Shown here in pieces: positions 31,764 to 41,080 of a DNA stretch of 64,000 bases (position 1 is the stretch's first letter; every line of letters begins with the position of its first letter). The stretch lies in the NCBI GenBank assembly GCA_036924285.1, contig JAYKYS010000012.1, positions 7,254,001 through 7,318,000 on the forward strand. The letters are read 5' to 3'. The notes beneath the pieces were generated by a model. The model ran no database searches. It saw only the letters and a list, made by a program, of their open reading frames with translations, and had not been told where the DNA came from. Position numbers and translations under genes: made by a program. Source of the stretch: Asterella californica (taxonomy: Eukaryota; Streptophyta; Marchantiopsida; Marchantiales; Aytoniaceae).

Positions 31764-32462
31764 TTATAGTTCTTCACGAAATATTTTCAAGTTAGAAACA
31801 TGAATGATGGGGTGATAGTGCTTCATATTAGCCGGAAAACGTAACTTATAGGTCACAAGACCTAACTTCTTCTCGATCAGGAACGGTCCTGCCCACTTTG
31901 GAAGAAGCTTCTTGGCTAAATCCACCCCTGCTAGGATTCTGAAGTTCTTGGTTCTCAACCAGACTCTCTGTCCTTCTTCGAACTGTACGTCTTGTCTACC
32001 ACGGTTTGCATATTTGGCATACTGTTGTTGTGCCTTCTCCATGTGTTTCTTTGCCTCTTGAAACACAGTACCCTGAACACGTATGAAAGTCTCTAGATCT
32101 GGAGGATCTTGATTTGACCTTCCTGCATTTTCATGCCCCTTGGTAGCCAGAGCTATAGGAGTCCAAGGTGCATGAGAGCCCCGATAAACCACTTCAAATG
32201 GTTTAAATCTTGTACTCGAATGCTTAGTGTTGTTATATGTAAACTCCACCAAGTCTAATTGCTCGCTCCATTCACTCTGATCTCGCATGATATAGTTTCT
32301 CAACCCATGCTCCACTATCTGTATAGTCCTCTCCGTCTGACCATCAGTTTCAGGATGATAAGAAGAACTGAACTTGAGGTTAGTTCCGAGTCTTCGAAAC
32401 AAACCCTTCCAAAACTCAGCTACAAACCTCTTATCCAAGTCTGAAACGATGTCTTTAGGCAT
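31764..32462 (-). pseudogene. Family B (-) integrase core, second half and GPF/Y region
   Basis: It contains SDLDKRF (second catalytic Asp), DGQTERT (Glu), the GFKPFEVVYRG-like segment and GPFLIEKK. A TGA directly before it replaces the GGA of the plus copy (a transversion) and separates it from 32484-33368. Confidence 0.85.
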
Positions 32463-32483
32463 CCCATGATACTTAAAAACATA

Positions 32484-33368
32484 TCATATGAACAGCTCAG
32501 CGGCACCTTTTGACGTCACTGCTTCCCTACAAGGGATGAGGTGAGCTTGTTTGCTGAAACGATCGATGACAACTAGTAAAGTGTCAAAACCTCCTGACTC
32601 AGGTAAACCGGTGCATAAGTCCATACTTATGCTCTCCCAAGGCCCATCAGGTATTGGCAAAGGTCTCAGCAATCCTGCAGGTCTCCTCCGCTCAGTTCGT
32701 TGTTGTTGACATGTTAAGCAAGTCTGCACGTACTTGATTACATCCTCCAACATGGACGGCCAATAGAACTGCTCTTTAACTCGTTGCAACGTTCTATTTT
32801 GTCCTCCATGTCCAGTCAGTTCACAATCATGACATTCTTGCATGACGAGTGTCCTTAGAGATCCAGCTGGAACATAGACCTTGGTTTGCTTATAAAACCA
32901 AAGGCCATTACGAAATGAGAGACTACGTACCAATGGATCTCTCTCTTGTTGACTGGTCCAACGTTGAACCTGAGGATCGTCTGGCAATGCTTGTCTGATT
33001 CGATCCAAAAGCTCTTCACTTGTGTCTTGAGTTGTTAATGCTTGGACACGCTTGCTTAACACATCCGCTGGAATATTTTCCTTCCCCTTTTGATACCGCC
33101 ATTCGATATCAAAACGTGCAAGCTCCACTTGCCACCTTTGTTGTTTGCGTGACAAACGAGGTTTACTCTGAAAGTATGTATTACCCTCACAGTCCGTTAC
33201 AACAGTAACTTTGCTTGGTAACAAATAACGCTCCCAATATTTCAGACAGTGGACAACTGCGAACATCTCTTGTTCATGAGCAGGCCATTTCGTCTCAGTT
33301 TCTGAAAACTTGTGACTTTCGTAAGCCACTGGATGCTTTCCTTGATCAACACTCCTCCAATGGCCCAT
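32484..33368 (-). pseudogene. Family B (-) RNase H end, integrase zinc domain and core start
   Basis: It holds the RNase H tail (VTDCEGN...FDIEWRYQ), the full HHCC domain (HDCELTGHGGQNRTL...CLTCQQQ) and the first catalytic Asp (SMDLCTGLP). It preserves Trp and Gln codons at the places where the plus copy has stops. Its first few residues follow a frameshift near 33360; the RNase H start is in the neighbouring frame at 33242-33451. Confidence 0.85.
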
Positions 33369-33751
33369 TGAGAAGCATCTGTGTGAACCTCGAAAGGTTC
33401 TCCCATCTTTGGAAGAGCTAGCACGGACATTTCTGTCAGTGCCTGTTTCAACTCTTGAAATGCTCTTTCAGCTACTAGGTTTCAAATAACCTTGGAAGCC
33501 TTGCGCAATAAGCCAAACAAAGGTGCGGCTTTATGCGCAAATTGATAAACAAAGCGCCGAAAGTATGTGGCTAACCCAAGAAAAGATCTGAGCTCATGAA
33601 CACTCTCAAGTCTCTTCCATTCAACAATGGCTCGAATCTTAGCCCTGTTAGGGTGAATACCATGTGCATCGATCAAACATCTTAGAAACACCACACTCTC
33701 TTGTCCAAAAGAACACTTGCTCTTCTTGAGGTAGAGTTGATGTTCTTCCAG
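33242..33751 (-). pseudogene. Family B (-) RT thumb and RNase H start
   Basis: From the C insertion inward: RT thumb (EEHQLYLKKSKCSFGQ, LRSFLGLATYFRRFV), a TGA near 33485 for TGG, then RNase H start (VHTDASQWAIGG) in 33242-33451, ending at an indel near 33360. The upstream end at 33751 abuts the target duplication of C. Confidence 0.8.
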
Positions 33752-33755
33752 ACGC

Positions 33756-35236
33756 TGTCGGGTTGAGAGTCTTCCTGGGAAGGGCGAACCTTCTGGCTGT
33801 GATATGAGCTTGAAGGCTGTGTGCAATCTACTCAGGGAAGCGTAGGGCTCCTGGCTGTGGCTGGTTTACTCACAGGATAGGCTTCAGGTCTCAAGGTGAT
33901 ACTGAAAACACTCATATAAGTCTCCAGGCTCTTCTGATAAATTCAGGAAGCAAAGTTCAGGCTTAACTAGCAATGATAAGATCAGATGGCGAACTTTGAC
34001 ACTCAAGATTGAGAAATATGTGAAGGTTCAGACCTCAGAACTCCTCCTACATGTAAATGAGGTTCTACTGGATACACATACGAAATTTCAGCTTCAGATC
34101 AATTCAGAGCACTAAGATATGAACAGAAACTTTATGAGTAGAGAAATTACGGCAGTTTCTGGTACCCAGACAGCTATTTCGACCTAGAACAGGGGATTGG
34201 CTCGATCAATTTCAAAGTTTCTTACAGGATTTGCAGTACACAGCTTGCTGAACACTCCTGTGAAGTTGGGCCTCCTGATTCCACACAGAACTCCAGATCT
34301 CGCTCTCTGAAGTTGTTGCTCCAGATTGAGAGCTTTTTGGACCCCCTCTACTTCAGCGGTCGCCCTGAATTACTCACTGACTCAATTGACATGAAAATTT
34401 GGAGACAGTCGTAGCCCTGCTGACAGTGAACACAGCCACGAAGTTTTGAAGCGATTTCCTCGATTCTGCTGCAAATGACACTCAAAACCCCAAATTGAAC
34501 AGAAGTGCTTCAATTCTGACACAAATCGAACTTCAATCAGCCATAACTCCTTGTTTATTGCTCCAAATCGATCAAACTTTTCGCTGACAGTGCTTGGCTC
34601 GACGAGCTCTATCTCCATGTGCTCTCAGATTTTTCAGTACCCTCACAAATTGCTCGAACTCCACTCTAGAGCTCTGTTTCTAAATTTAGAGTTTAACAAA
34701 AGACAAAAACAGACCTATGGGAGTTCATAGCTCCACTTGGTTGTCCTTTAGTACCCTAAACCACGTGGCAACTTAGTTTTACTCATAGGCTACCACGTCA
34801 AGCTCCCTAGAGTGCCAGCGTAAAACTTAAACTACCTAAAACGACACGCAGCCCCGAAAAATAACTTAAATCAGCTAGAAAGCGTGCATGGGCGACAAGT
34901 AAGTACAACCCATGAGTTCAAACCCCTATCTACATGGTAAATCTAAGTCATGTACATTGAGTATCATAGATAAGTATGAATTTACTTGCACAAGCGTACG
35001 AATGCTTGAACAAGATAAATGTCATACTACCAACCTACTAGGATCCAAAATATTTGACAGAGTTAACACCATATGCAAAAGGTGTCAACCATAAGCATAA
35101 AAGACTAAGAACAGTACAGAGCTAACTTCTAAGACTACTAAACGTCAAGTGTCCGAGTAGAAATAACATGCGCTAAGTAACGCGACAGCAGTGATAAGTG
35201 AATCATTTACTATGTCAAGTGATTCACATCACGACA
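33756..35236 (-). repeat. Family C 3' LTR
   Basis: 1481 bp, minus-strand start TGTCGTGATGTG, end CAACCCGACA. The polypurine tract tagagggggtgga is the complement of 35237-35249. Confidence 0.92.
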
Positions 35237-35254
35237 TCCACCCCCTCTAAACTT

Positions 35255-35274
35255 GCACATCCTCCGGTATGTGC
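35255..35274 (-). other. Hairpin before the C polypurine tract
   Basis: GCACAT / ATGTGC arms around an 8-base loop (accggagg on the coding strand). The D copies have GCGCAT / ATGCGC around accagagg at the same distance from the LTR, so one pair differs on both sides. Confidence 0.6.
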
Positions 35275-35282
35275 CAATCTCC

Positions 35283-36241
35283 TCAATGTTCTGTTTGATC
35301 CTCATCATCATCGCTCTCCTCGGCCTCAGCCTCATCAGACACTGGGACGTCTTCGTCTCTTGTTGCCCTCAGCTCTGATTCCAGAAAGTTGAATAACTCA
35401 ACTGACCCTCCGCGTCTCTTGAACAGTTTCACACGTTTGCCAGCCACAGATAGCTTCAAAAGAGTACCGTCCAACTCACGCAAACTATAGGTGGCATTCT
35501 CATACACATCTAGCACAACATAAGGCCCGAACCATCTTCGAGAGAACTTACGAAGTGTAGAGTGCTGATTCTCCAACGTGCCATCATATACCAAAACCCA
35601 GTCACCAACATGGATTGGCTTCGGTCGTAGTCGGTGAGTCTTGTCAAAACGTTCCTTGTTTCTGACTCGAGTCACCTTCAGCCTCTCTTGCGCATCAGCA
35701 AGATCCTCCTCCCTTCGCTCCAACTGCCTAATACGTAAAGCAAGGAGTGAAGCACGATCTATACCATCTTCCCACGGTAGTGTAGCCCACGTGGGAAAGT
35801 ACTCCTCAGCAGGCATGATCGGTTTCTGCCCCAGCATAAGCTCAACTGGCATATAACCAGTCGTGGTACAGTGTGTAGTTCTATCAGCCCACAAAGCAAA
35901 TGAAAGTAGTCTCGGCCATTCTCTAGGCCTACCATCACATGCTTTCACTAAAGCATGAACAATAGAAGGGTGTCCCCGTTCACTCTTACCAATGCACTCT
36001 GGATTCATAGCAGTGGTAAGCCGAAGCTTTACTCCATAACGAGCAAAAAACTCCTTCACTTCAGCGCCTCTCAACTCGCCTCTATCTGCACGTAATCTCC
36101 CAACCGATCCATAGCGACAGATGATATCTTCAAGCACGAATCGGCAGATATTCTCTGTAGTCTTCGTCCGTAGTGCTCGTCCCTCCACATAGTTGGAGAG
36201 ATCCTCTCGAGCCAACACCAAGTAACGCATCCCCCATAACC
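35283..36241 (-). CDS. Family C integrase catalytic core and C-terminus (3' part, split by D)
   Basis: It continues the C pol frame on the far side of the D insertion; the first ATG is at 36230 but the natural start is far upstream. It carries RADRGELR (second catalytic Asp), IGKSERGHP (Glu), the GYMPVELMLGQKP segment, a coiled helical stretch, and the KFSRRWFGPYVVLDVY region (GPY module). There is no chromodomain; the end is acidic (EAEESDDDEDQ). No stop lies inside. It is close in sequence to the D integrase at 43600-44580. Confidence 0.88.
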
Positions 36242-36459
36242 CCGGTGTCGTGTTGTGGTTCGGCTCCTGTGTGAAATTCCTGTGTAACCTATGTTGTGTT
36301 TCTTTTCCGTGTTTCGTGAACCGTATCGCGTAACTCGTCGAACGGTGTGATGAGTGCCACGTTTGTGATTATCTGTTTAAGTGATCGCACGGTAGAAGAA
36401 CGTGCCAAGTCATCGATCTGTGCGCGTTCACTTTAGTGGTCCTTGTCGCCGCATTTGTG

Positions 36460-36466
36460 TATAAAA
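36460..36466 (+). promoter_or_regulatory. TATA box in D LTR 1
   Basis: TATAAAA, followed about 30 bases later by a pyrimidine-rich cattctctctcag, a plausible start region. Repeated at 44858-44864 and 53256-53262. Confidence 0.6.
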
Positions 36467-36567
36467 TGGTGGGTCGAAGGTTCATACGGCATTCTCTCTC
36501 AGCGGGTGATTCGTAAGGGTTCTCGGTGGTCTGCATGGAGGAGTGAGGAACTGCAGGAGTGGTGGTT

Positions 36568-36993
36568 ATGGACGGAGGTGTGTTACCGGCTCCGGATCTT
36601 CCTTTCCCGAATCCGTTTCACATCAAGCTTCATTGCATCCACCGCGATCACTTTCGACAGTGGTTAGTTGCATACTTTGGCGATGAGTTCATGGGGAGGG
36701 TGATGGAGTTACAGCTTCCGGTGATCCTTCCAATCGTAACATACGGAGAGACTTGGGATATGACGGTGTACATTTTGTTGTGAGGAACAATGGATCTCAA
36801 CTATCCATCGAACGTTCCTTTCAATCTTTGGGTCGATGTCCGGTGCCATTGCAGACCGAAGATCAATCATGGGGCTTGGATCGTGAGAAACTTCGGGCAA
36901 GAATATTACAATCGAGTGATAGCTTCACCGTTTCCTTTTGTCATACCTTTTATTGTAGAACGTTTCCAAGTTGTAATATTGACGTTGTATTAG
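36568..36993 (+). pseudogene. Protein-like ORF inside D LTR 1, possible B3-like domain
   Basis: From ATG 36568 one frame runs to TAG 36991-36993 with a single TGA (36781-36783), about 140 codons. Residue composition is protein-like (many Trp, Phe, His, Asp). The run HRDHFRQW-LVAYFGDEF-RVMELQLP-TWDMTVY resembles the first half of plant B3/REM DNA-binding domains (basic start, F..yfGde, V.L.lP, G.tW.v.vy). The second half (WIVRNFGQEY, ERFQVVI) fits less well. It is the first sizeable ORF after the predicted transcription start. It could be a captured host fragment or chance; I am not sure. Confidence 0.3.
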
Positions 36994-38652
36994 TCTGCGG
37001 CTCACTGGTTTCATTCTAGTTGAGCGCTTCTGTGTAGTTACGGACCGCGAAGAATCCATCGACATATCTGAAGGATTTTGTGAAGTCTTAGAGTGTTGTT
37101 GATGTCTTGTGTCTCCTTGGAGAGTAAAAATTCGTTCTAAGGGAAAAGTTAAGAGGAGAAAAGACAAAAAGTAAAGTTCTTTTTGCTCTTATTGGTCCAC
37201 TTTTGGACCAATGGTGTTCTAGCTGATCCTCGCGACGTTTCTGTGGTTTCTGGAGGCTTCAGAGGTCCATTCGCGAAACGGAGGGTATGGTTGGAGAGCT
37301 CTCGACCGGGGCTACAATCTGGGCTGAAGAATCGATCGATTTGATGAAAGTATGAGCGCGTTATGATCGATTGAGTGGAGGGGGGTGAAATTTGTACCTA
37401 CTGCTACGTTTCTGGTTGTTCCGAGAGACTCGCGAGGAGTTTTGAGGAGCTGTCTGTTGGGTTGGAGAGCTGACGACGTGCTGGTCGTTTTGATATCAAT
37501 TTCATCAGTTTCTTGATCGATTTGGATTCTGAACCGACCGATTGAAGTTGAGAAGTGCAGATGGGATAAGGCGGGACAGCGAACTGTGATAGCCATGGAT
37601 AGTTTGCTATTGCTTAAGATCTGAGTCGAATTTCTGAGTGAAACTTTCCAGGATTGAAGAATGTCTTATCAGTAAGATACTTGGGAAGTTTCACCTCAAA
37701 TGGTCGAGTAGTTTGTTCAGAATCTTGGATCAAATGTACCTGGGTCTGTAAAGCTCTGAAGTTAGCACAGATTACGGTTTGATCCATATCTGAGAATTGG
37801 TTTGAGATTTCGACCTGAAAATTGTTCAGGGTAGGAGTGAAGGGTCCAATCAAGCTTCCTGTGAAGTTTGATCATCATTGGTCGAGTGGTTTGGAAGGAC
37901 TGAGGTCTCAAAGTTCGAAAATACTTCTGTTATTAGCTATTTCGGGTTTTTCGGTATCATCTATGATCATTTTGGTCATTTTCGATCAATTTGGAGAGGA
38001 GTTTGTTGCTGAAACTGCCATGCCTGCATGCAATTCGACATTGGAGGGTATGGGGCTGATTTCAGCTCTTGGTGATGAAGGAGAACGGAGTCGCCATGAG
38101 TCTTAAGCCGCTGTTTGGGTTCTCGGAGCTGCCAGGTACTACCGCCGTTGGTGCTATATTGAGATCTGAATAGTGTTTTGGAGTATGCATGCTTTACCTT
38201 GCTAGAATGCTTGGTAGACCAGGGTGTACAACAAGTTGTATCGATACTCTATCAAGTTGATTGAGTGATCTTATAGCGTCTTCTGGTTGTACTATGAAGT
38301 TGTGATAGTTGGATTGATGGGCAGTTAGCGTCGCTGGAGAGCTATTCAGAAGTCAGGCTTCCAGTGATATAGAGGAATAACTTCAGTTAGATAATACAGA
38401 TCTGAGTATTTTTAGTTAGAATACAAAAGATCTGTTTGTAACACAAGTTTATGCAACCTATACGTAACCTTGGATCGTAGCAAGCTTTAAACTTGAGACG
38501 AGCGGATACAAGGTCACTCAGGCTAGAAGAGTAGATAGTGAAACATTTGAGTGGAAACATCCAGATCTAGATCCAACCTTGTCAATCCACATACCTCTGC
38601 ACAGCCATATACCCCGTGTATTCCTAGACAGAAAAACACGTTATACGATAGC

Positions 38653-38669
38653 TGGTGAACTCGACGTGA
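38653..38669 (+). other. Family D primer-binding site
   Basis: tggtgaactcgacgtga begins two bases after the LTR end and starts with TGG. It differs from the C site (tggtgcttccactgaga), so the sister families use different tRNAs. The tRNA is not identified. Second unit at 47051-47067. Confidence 0.6.
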
Positions 38670-38708
38670 AAAGTCTAGGGTGAGAGGTACGTGCGTGGTT
38701 TTGCCACC

Positions 38709-39569
38709 ATGGACATTGAAGGGTTGGGTCATTACGTAGATGAGGCTTCTACATCTGGAGAGGCACCAAAGGTGACCAAGCTTTCACGGTCTGATATGCG
38801 ATTGCTTGAGGCATTCGCGTTGGTAATGCAACAACAGCAAGCCACTGAACGGAAAGAAGCAATGGCTACTAAAGCCTTGCAATCTGTTGTGGGGTTGCTA
38901 GATCAGTTTGACGGGAAGAACATATCCAAGTACCTAAAGTACTATTCCCGGGAGATGGAGTTGAGCAAGGTGCCTGAAAGAGAGATGGTGAGTACATTTG
39001 CGCTTGCTGTCGTACCTGAACTACGAGAGCACATGAAGGACATCATCCGATCTCATGGTGCTACGTGGGAAGGATTTACTCTTCAGCTGAAAGAAGAGTA
39101 TTCTTTAGAAGATGCAGACCGAGTGACTAAGAAGTCATTCATGGAGTGGGTAAACAAACCCAACAAAGGGCTTGTTGCCACAGAGCTATTTCGGGAGTAT
39201 GAGAGACAATTCCTTCAGTTGTCTCGGATGGAGAAGCTCACATTGGAGAATGACAAGGTGGAGTTGTTTCTACAAGCAGCCAACAATGAATTACAAAGGG
39301 AGTTGGAGCTGCTTCTAGAAGATAGGATGGAAGACAACGGACTCACGACTGATTGGAGAAAAGTCTCTGAAGCAGTGAGTGTACTTGCCAAACGAGAGTA
39401 CCGGAGAGGGAAGGTGGTGGTAAGACAAGAAGAGAGACCACCACCGATCATAGTACCTCGTAGGTACCCAATGTGCAAGCACCTATTGTGCATGTACCTC
39501 AAGTTCCACTTCCTGCTATTCCTGTCCCGAAAGTTGCACCGCAAAGAGATGCTATGGAAGAGTTGGTAA
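38709..39569 (+). CDS. Family D gag, unit 1
   Basis: The start ATG lies in GCCACCATGG, an ideal initiation context, and gives MDIEGLGHYVDEAS. The gag core follows (SKYLKYYSREMEL, VVPELREHMKDII, WEGFTLQLKEEYSLEDADRV), matching C gag over its length. After VVVRQEERPPP the frame leaves homology near 39464 and ends at 39569. The C counterpart continues in one frame into the Pro-rich linker and zinc knuckle, whereas here those lie in the -1 frame (39473-41080). The native protein has probably lost its nucleocapsid through a single-base change. Confidence 0.85.
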   Translation: MDIEGLGHYVDEASTSGEAPKVTKLSRSDMRLLEAFALVMQQQQATERKEAMATKALQSVVGLLDQFDGKNISKYLKYYSREMELSKVPEREMVSTFALAVVPELREHMKDIIRSHGATWEGFTLQLKEEYSLEDADRVTKKSFMEWVNKPNKGLVATELFREYERQFLQLSRMEKLTLENDKVELFLQAANNELQRELELLLEDRMEDNGLTTDWRKVSEAVSVLAKREYRRGKVVVRQEERPPPIIVPRRYPMCKHLLCMYLKFHFLLFLSRKLHRKEMLWKSW

Positions 39570-41080
39570 AAGGGATGAGGGACTTGCAGATCAAGTTAGC
39601 AAGGTTGGAAGAGAAGGGAGGAGCACATGATACCAGACTTGCTCCTAAGCAAGATTATGTACAGAGATGCATTTGGTGTGATAGTTCTGATCATGCTCGA
39701 AGAGAGTGTGGTGATTTTGCCAAAACTCTACGAGATGGAGTAGTCTATTGGAAGGAAGGAAAGATTGCTCTGAAGGATAATGGAGAGATTCTTAGAACCA
39801 ACTTCGGGAAAGGAGGAATGAAGCAAGTACTGGAGGAGTATCTATCTCAACATGCTACTGCGTCGGTAGAAGCTGCTACTTATGGAGTTGAGGTAGTACG
39901 AGAAAGAAGTGCTTCTAAGAAGGATGGAGATACTCTTGATATGTGGAGCCATGCGGTAAGCACGAACAAAAGAGGGAAAATGGCAAGGGAGGAGTTGCTC
40001 AGAACAGCCACAGCAATCAGAGGTGCTACTGGATGGGATGATCCCGTGGATACAATGTCTGTACATGCTTATTTGGCGAAGAGTCAACATGAGGCTCTCA
40101 TGGAGGAGAAGCGCAAACGAGATGAAGCAGGCCCTAGCGAAGAGAGAACAGCTCTCAAGAGGCAAACAAGAGGAGAAAAGTTCAGACCGGAGATGATGCC
40201 TCTACCAGAGGAGACTATGGAAGAGGTCATATCCTCTACTCCCGAGAATTCAGAGAAGAGCAAAGGTAAGGAGAAAGGTAAATCTCCTTCATACAAGCTT
40301 CAGTCTGATATTGAAGCTGCTACAGATCTGAAAGGAGTACTAGAAGAGAGAGTACTCAATGCCAGGATCGAGTTTACTTTGCGAGAGGTTCTTGGGATTG
40401 CCAAGAGGGAGTTTCATGATGTCATTATTGACACCATCAAACGAAAAAGGCAATTGGCAGGAGAAACCGCTGTGTCTAATGCATTAGACACAAGGATATC
40501 AAGAGAGGAAGAGTTAGAACTAGCTCAATGCTGCATCAACCGCAAGGTTCGGTTTGAGGATGATAACGATGACAAGGTCCCTAGTCATTACACTAGAGGA
40601 CATTGGGCTAGAGCTACTACCGAAGCCTTAGTGAAGGTGGGAGAGATGACAGATCCGGTGGTTGCTCTCATTGATCATGGATCAGAGATCAATATTGTCT
40701 CTAAGGACATCTACAAGCAAGGTGGATGGCCTGTTGATATAGATCATGGTTGGATGATCAGAACGGCGAACAACACACGAGGAGAACTCTACGGAGCTTG
40801 TCCTGATGTGAAAGTGAAGGTGGGAGATGTAACTATAGAACAAAACTTCTTTGTTCAAGATAGTACATCATACCCGGTGATACTCGGTCAACCTTACATT
40901 ACAGCTGTGAGGATGGAGACCAAGGTTTTGGATGATGGATCTGCTTATGCGCGGATCAGAAGTCAGGATGGCAAGAGAGCGGTACAGTTTCTAACTGTAT
41001 CAGCAAACCACGAGCGGAACAGAGATTATCTGAGGGGTGGTTCCTTGCCTAAGGTCACGGAAGAGTTCAAGGATTTTTGA
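39473..41080 (+). CDS. Family D nucleocapsid knuckle and aspartic protease, unit 1
   Basis: A 535-codon frame overlapping the end of gag in the -1 register; it opens only after a TAG at 39461-39463. Zinc knuckle CIWCDSSDHARREC (residues about 66-79, CX2CX4HX4C). A long charged, nuclear-looking middle follows, then the retropepsin with ALIDHGSEINIV near residue 400 (DHG in place of D(S/T)G, as in C) and PVILGQPYITAVRME. It ends AAG GAT TTT TGA, and pol lies in the -1 frame there. The ATG at 39473 is probably not used; translation is expected from gag. Confidence 0.82.
   Translation: MQAPIVHVPQVPLPAIPVPKVAPQRDAMEELVKGMRDLQIKLARLEEKGGAHDTRLAPKQDYVQRCIWCDSSDHARRECGDFAKTLRDGVVYWKEGKIALKDNGEILRTNFGKGGMKQVLEEYLSQHATASVEAATYGVEVVRERSASKKDGDTLDMWSHAVSTNKRGKMAREELLRTATAIRGATGWDDPVDTMSVHAYLAKSQHEALMEEKRKRDEAGPSEERTALKRQTRGEKFRPEMMPLPEETMEEVISSTPENSEKSKGKEKGKSPSYKLQSDIEAATDLKGVLEERVLNARIEFTLREVLGIAKREFHDVIIDTIKRKRQLAGETAVSNALDTRISREEELELAQCCINRKVRFEDDNDDKVPSHYTRGHWARATTEALVKVGEMTDPVVALIDHGSEINIVSKDIYKQGGWPVDIDHGWMIRTANNTRGELYGACPDVKVKVGDVTIEQNFFVQDSTSYPVILGQPYITAVRMETKVLDDGSAYARIRSQDGKRAVQFLTVSANHERNRDYLRGGSLPKVTEEFKDF
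41071..41077 (+). promoter_or_regulatory. Predicted -1 frameshift site, D unit 1
   Basis: GGATTTT in the register G GAT TTT, directly followed by TGA. GGAUUUU is the heptamer known from red clover necrotic mosaic virus. A -1 slip here enters the 1167-codon pol frame without a stop. Second unit at 49469-49475. Confidence 0.65.

Larger units (their letters stand above)
36246..38650 (+). repeat. Family D LTR 1
   Basis: 2405 bp, from TGTCGTGTTG to TTATACGATA. The ends are TG...TA rather than TG...CA, fixed by the flanking target duplication and by comparison of three copies. A TATAAAA box lies 215 bases in, leaving a short U3 and about 2.1 kb of R-U5. It includes the protein-like ORF at 36568-36993; the rest has no convincing ORF. 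Confidence 0.9.

Noticed and set aside
37822..38106. 94-codon open frame in the D LTR
   Set aside because: No domain, composition of a low-complexity chance frame, and no other support; kept as LTR sequence only.
39464..39569. Programmed -1 frameshift between D gag and the nucleocapsid frame
   Set aside because: The overlap window contains no X XXY YYZ heptamer in register, and the C family reads through here in one frame; a single-base lesion is simpler.
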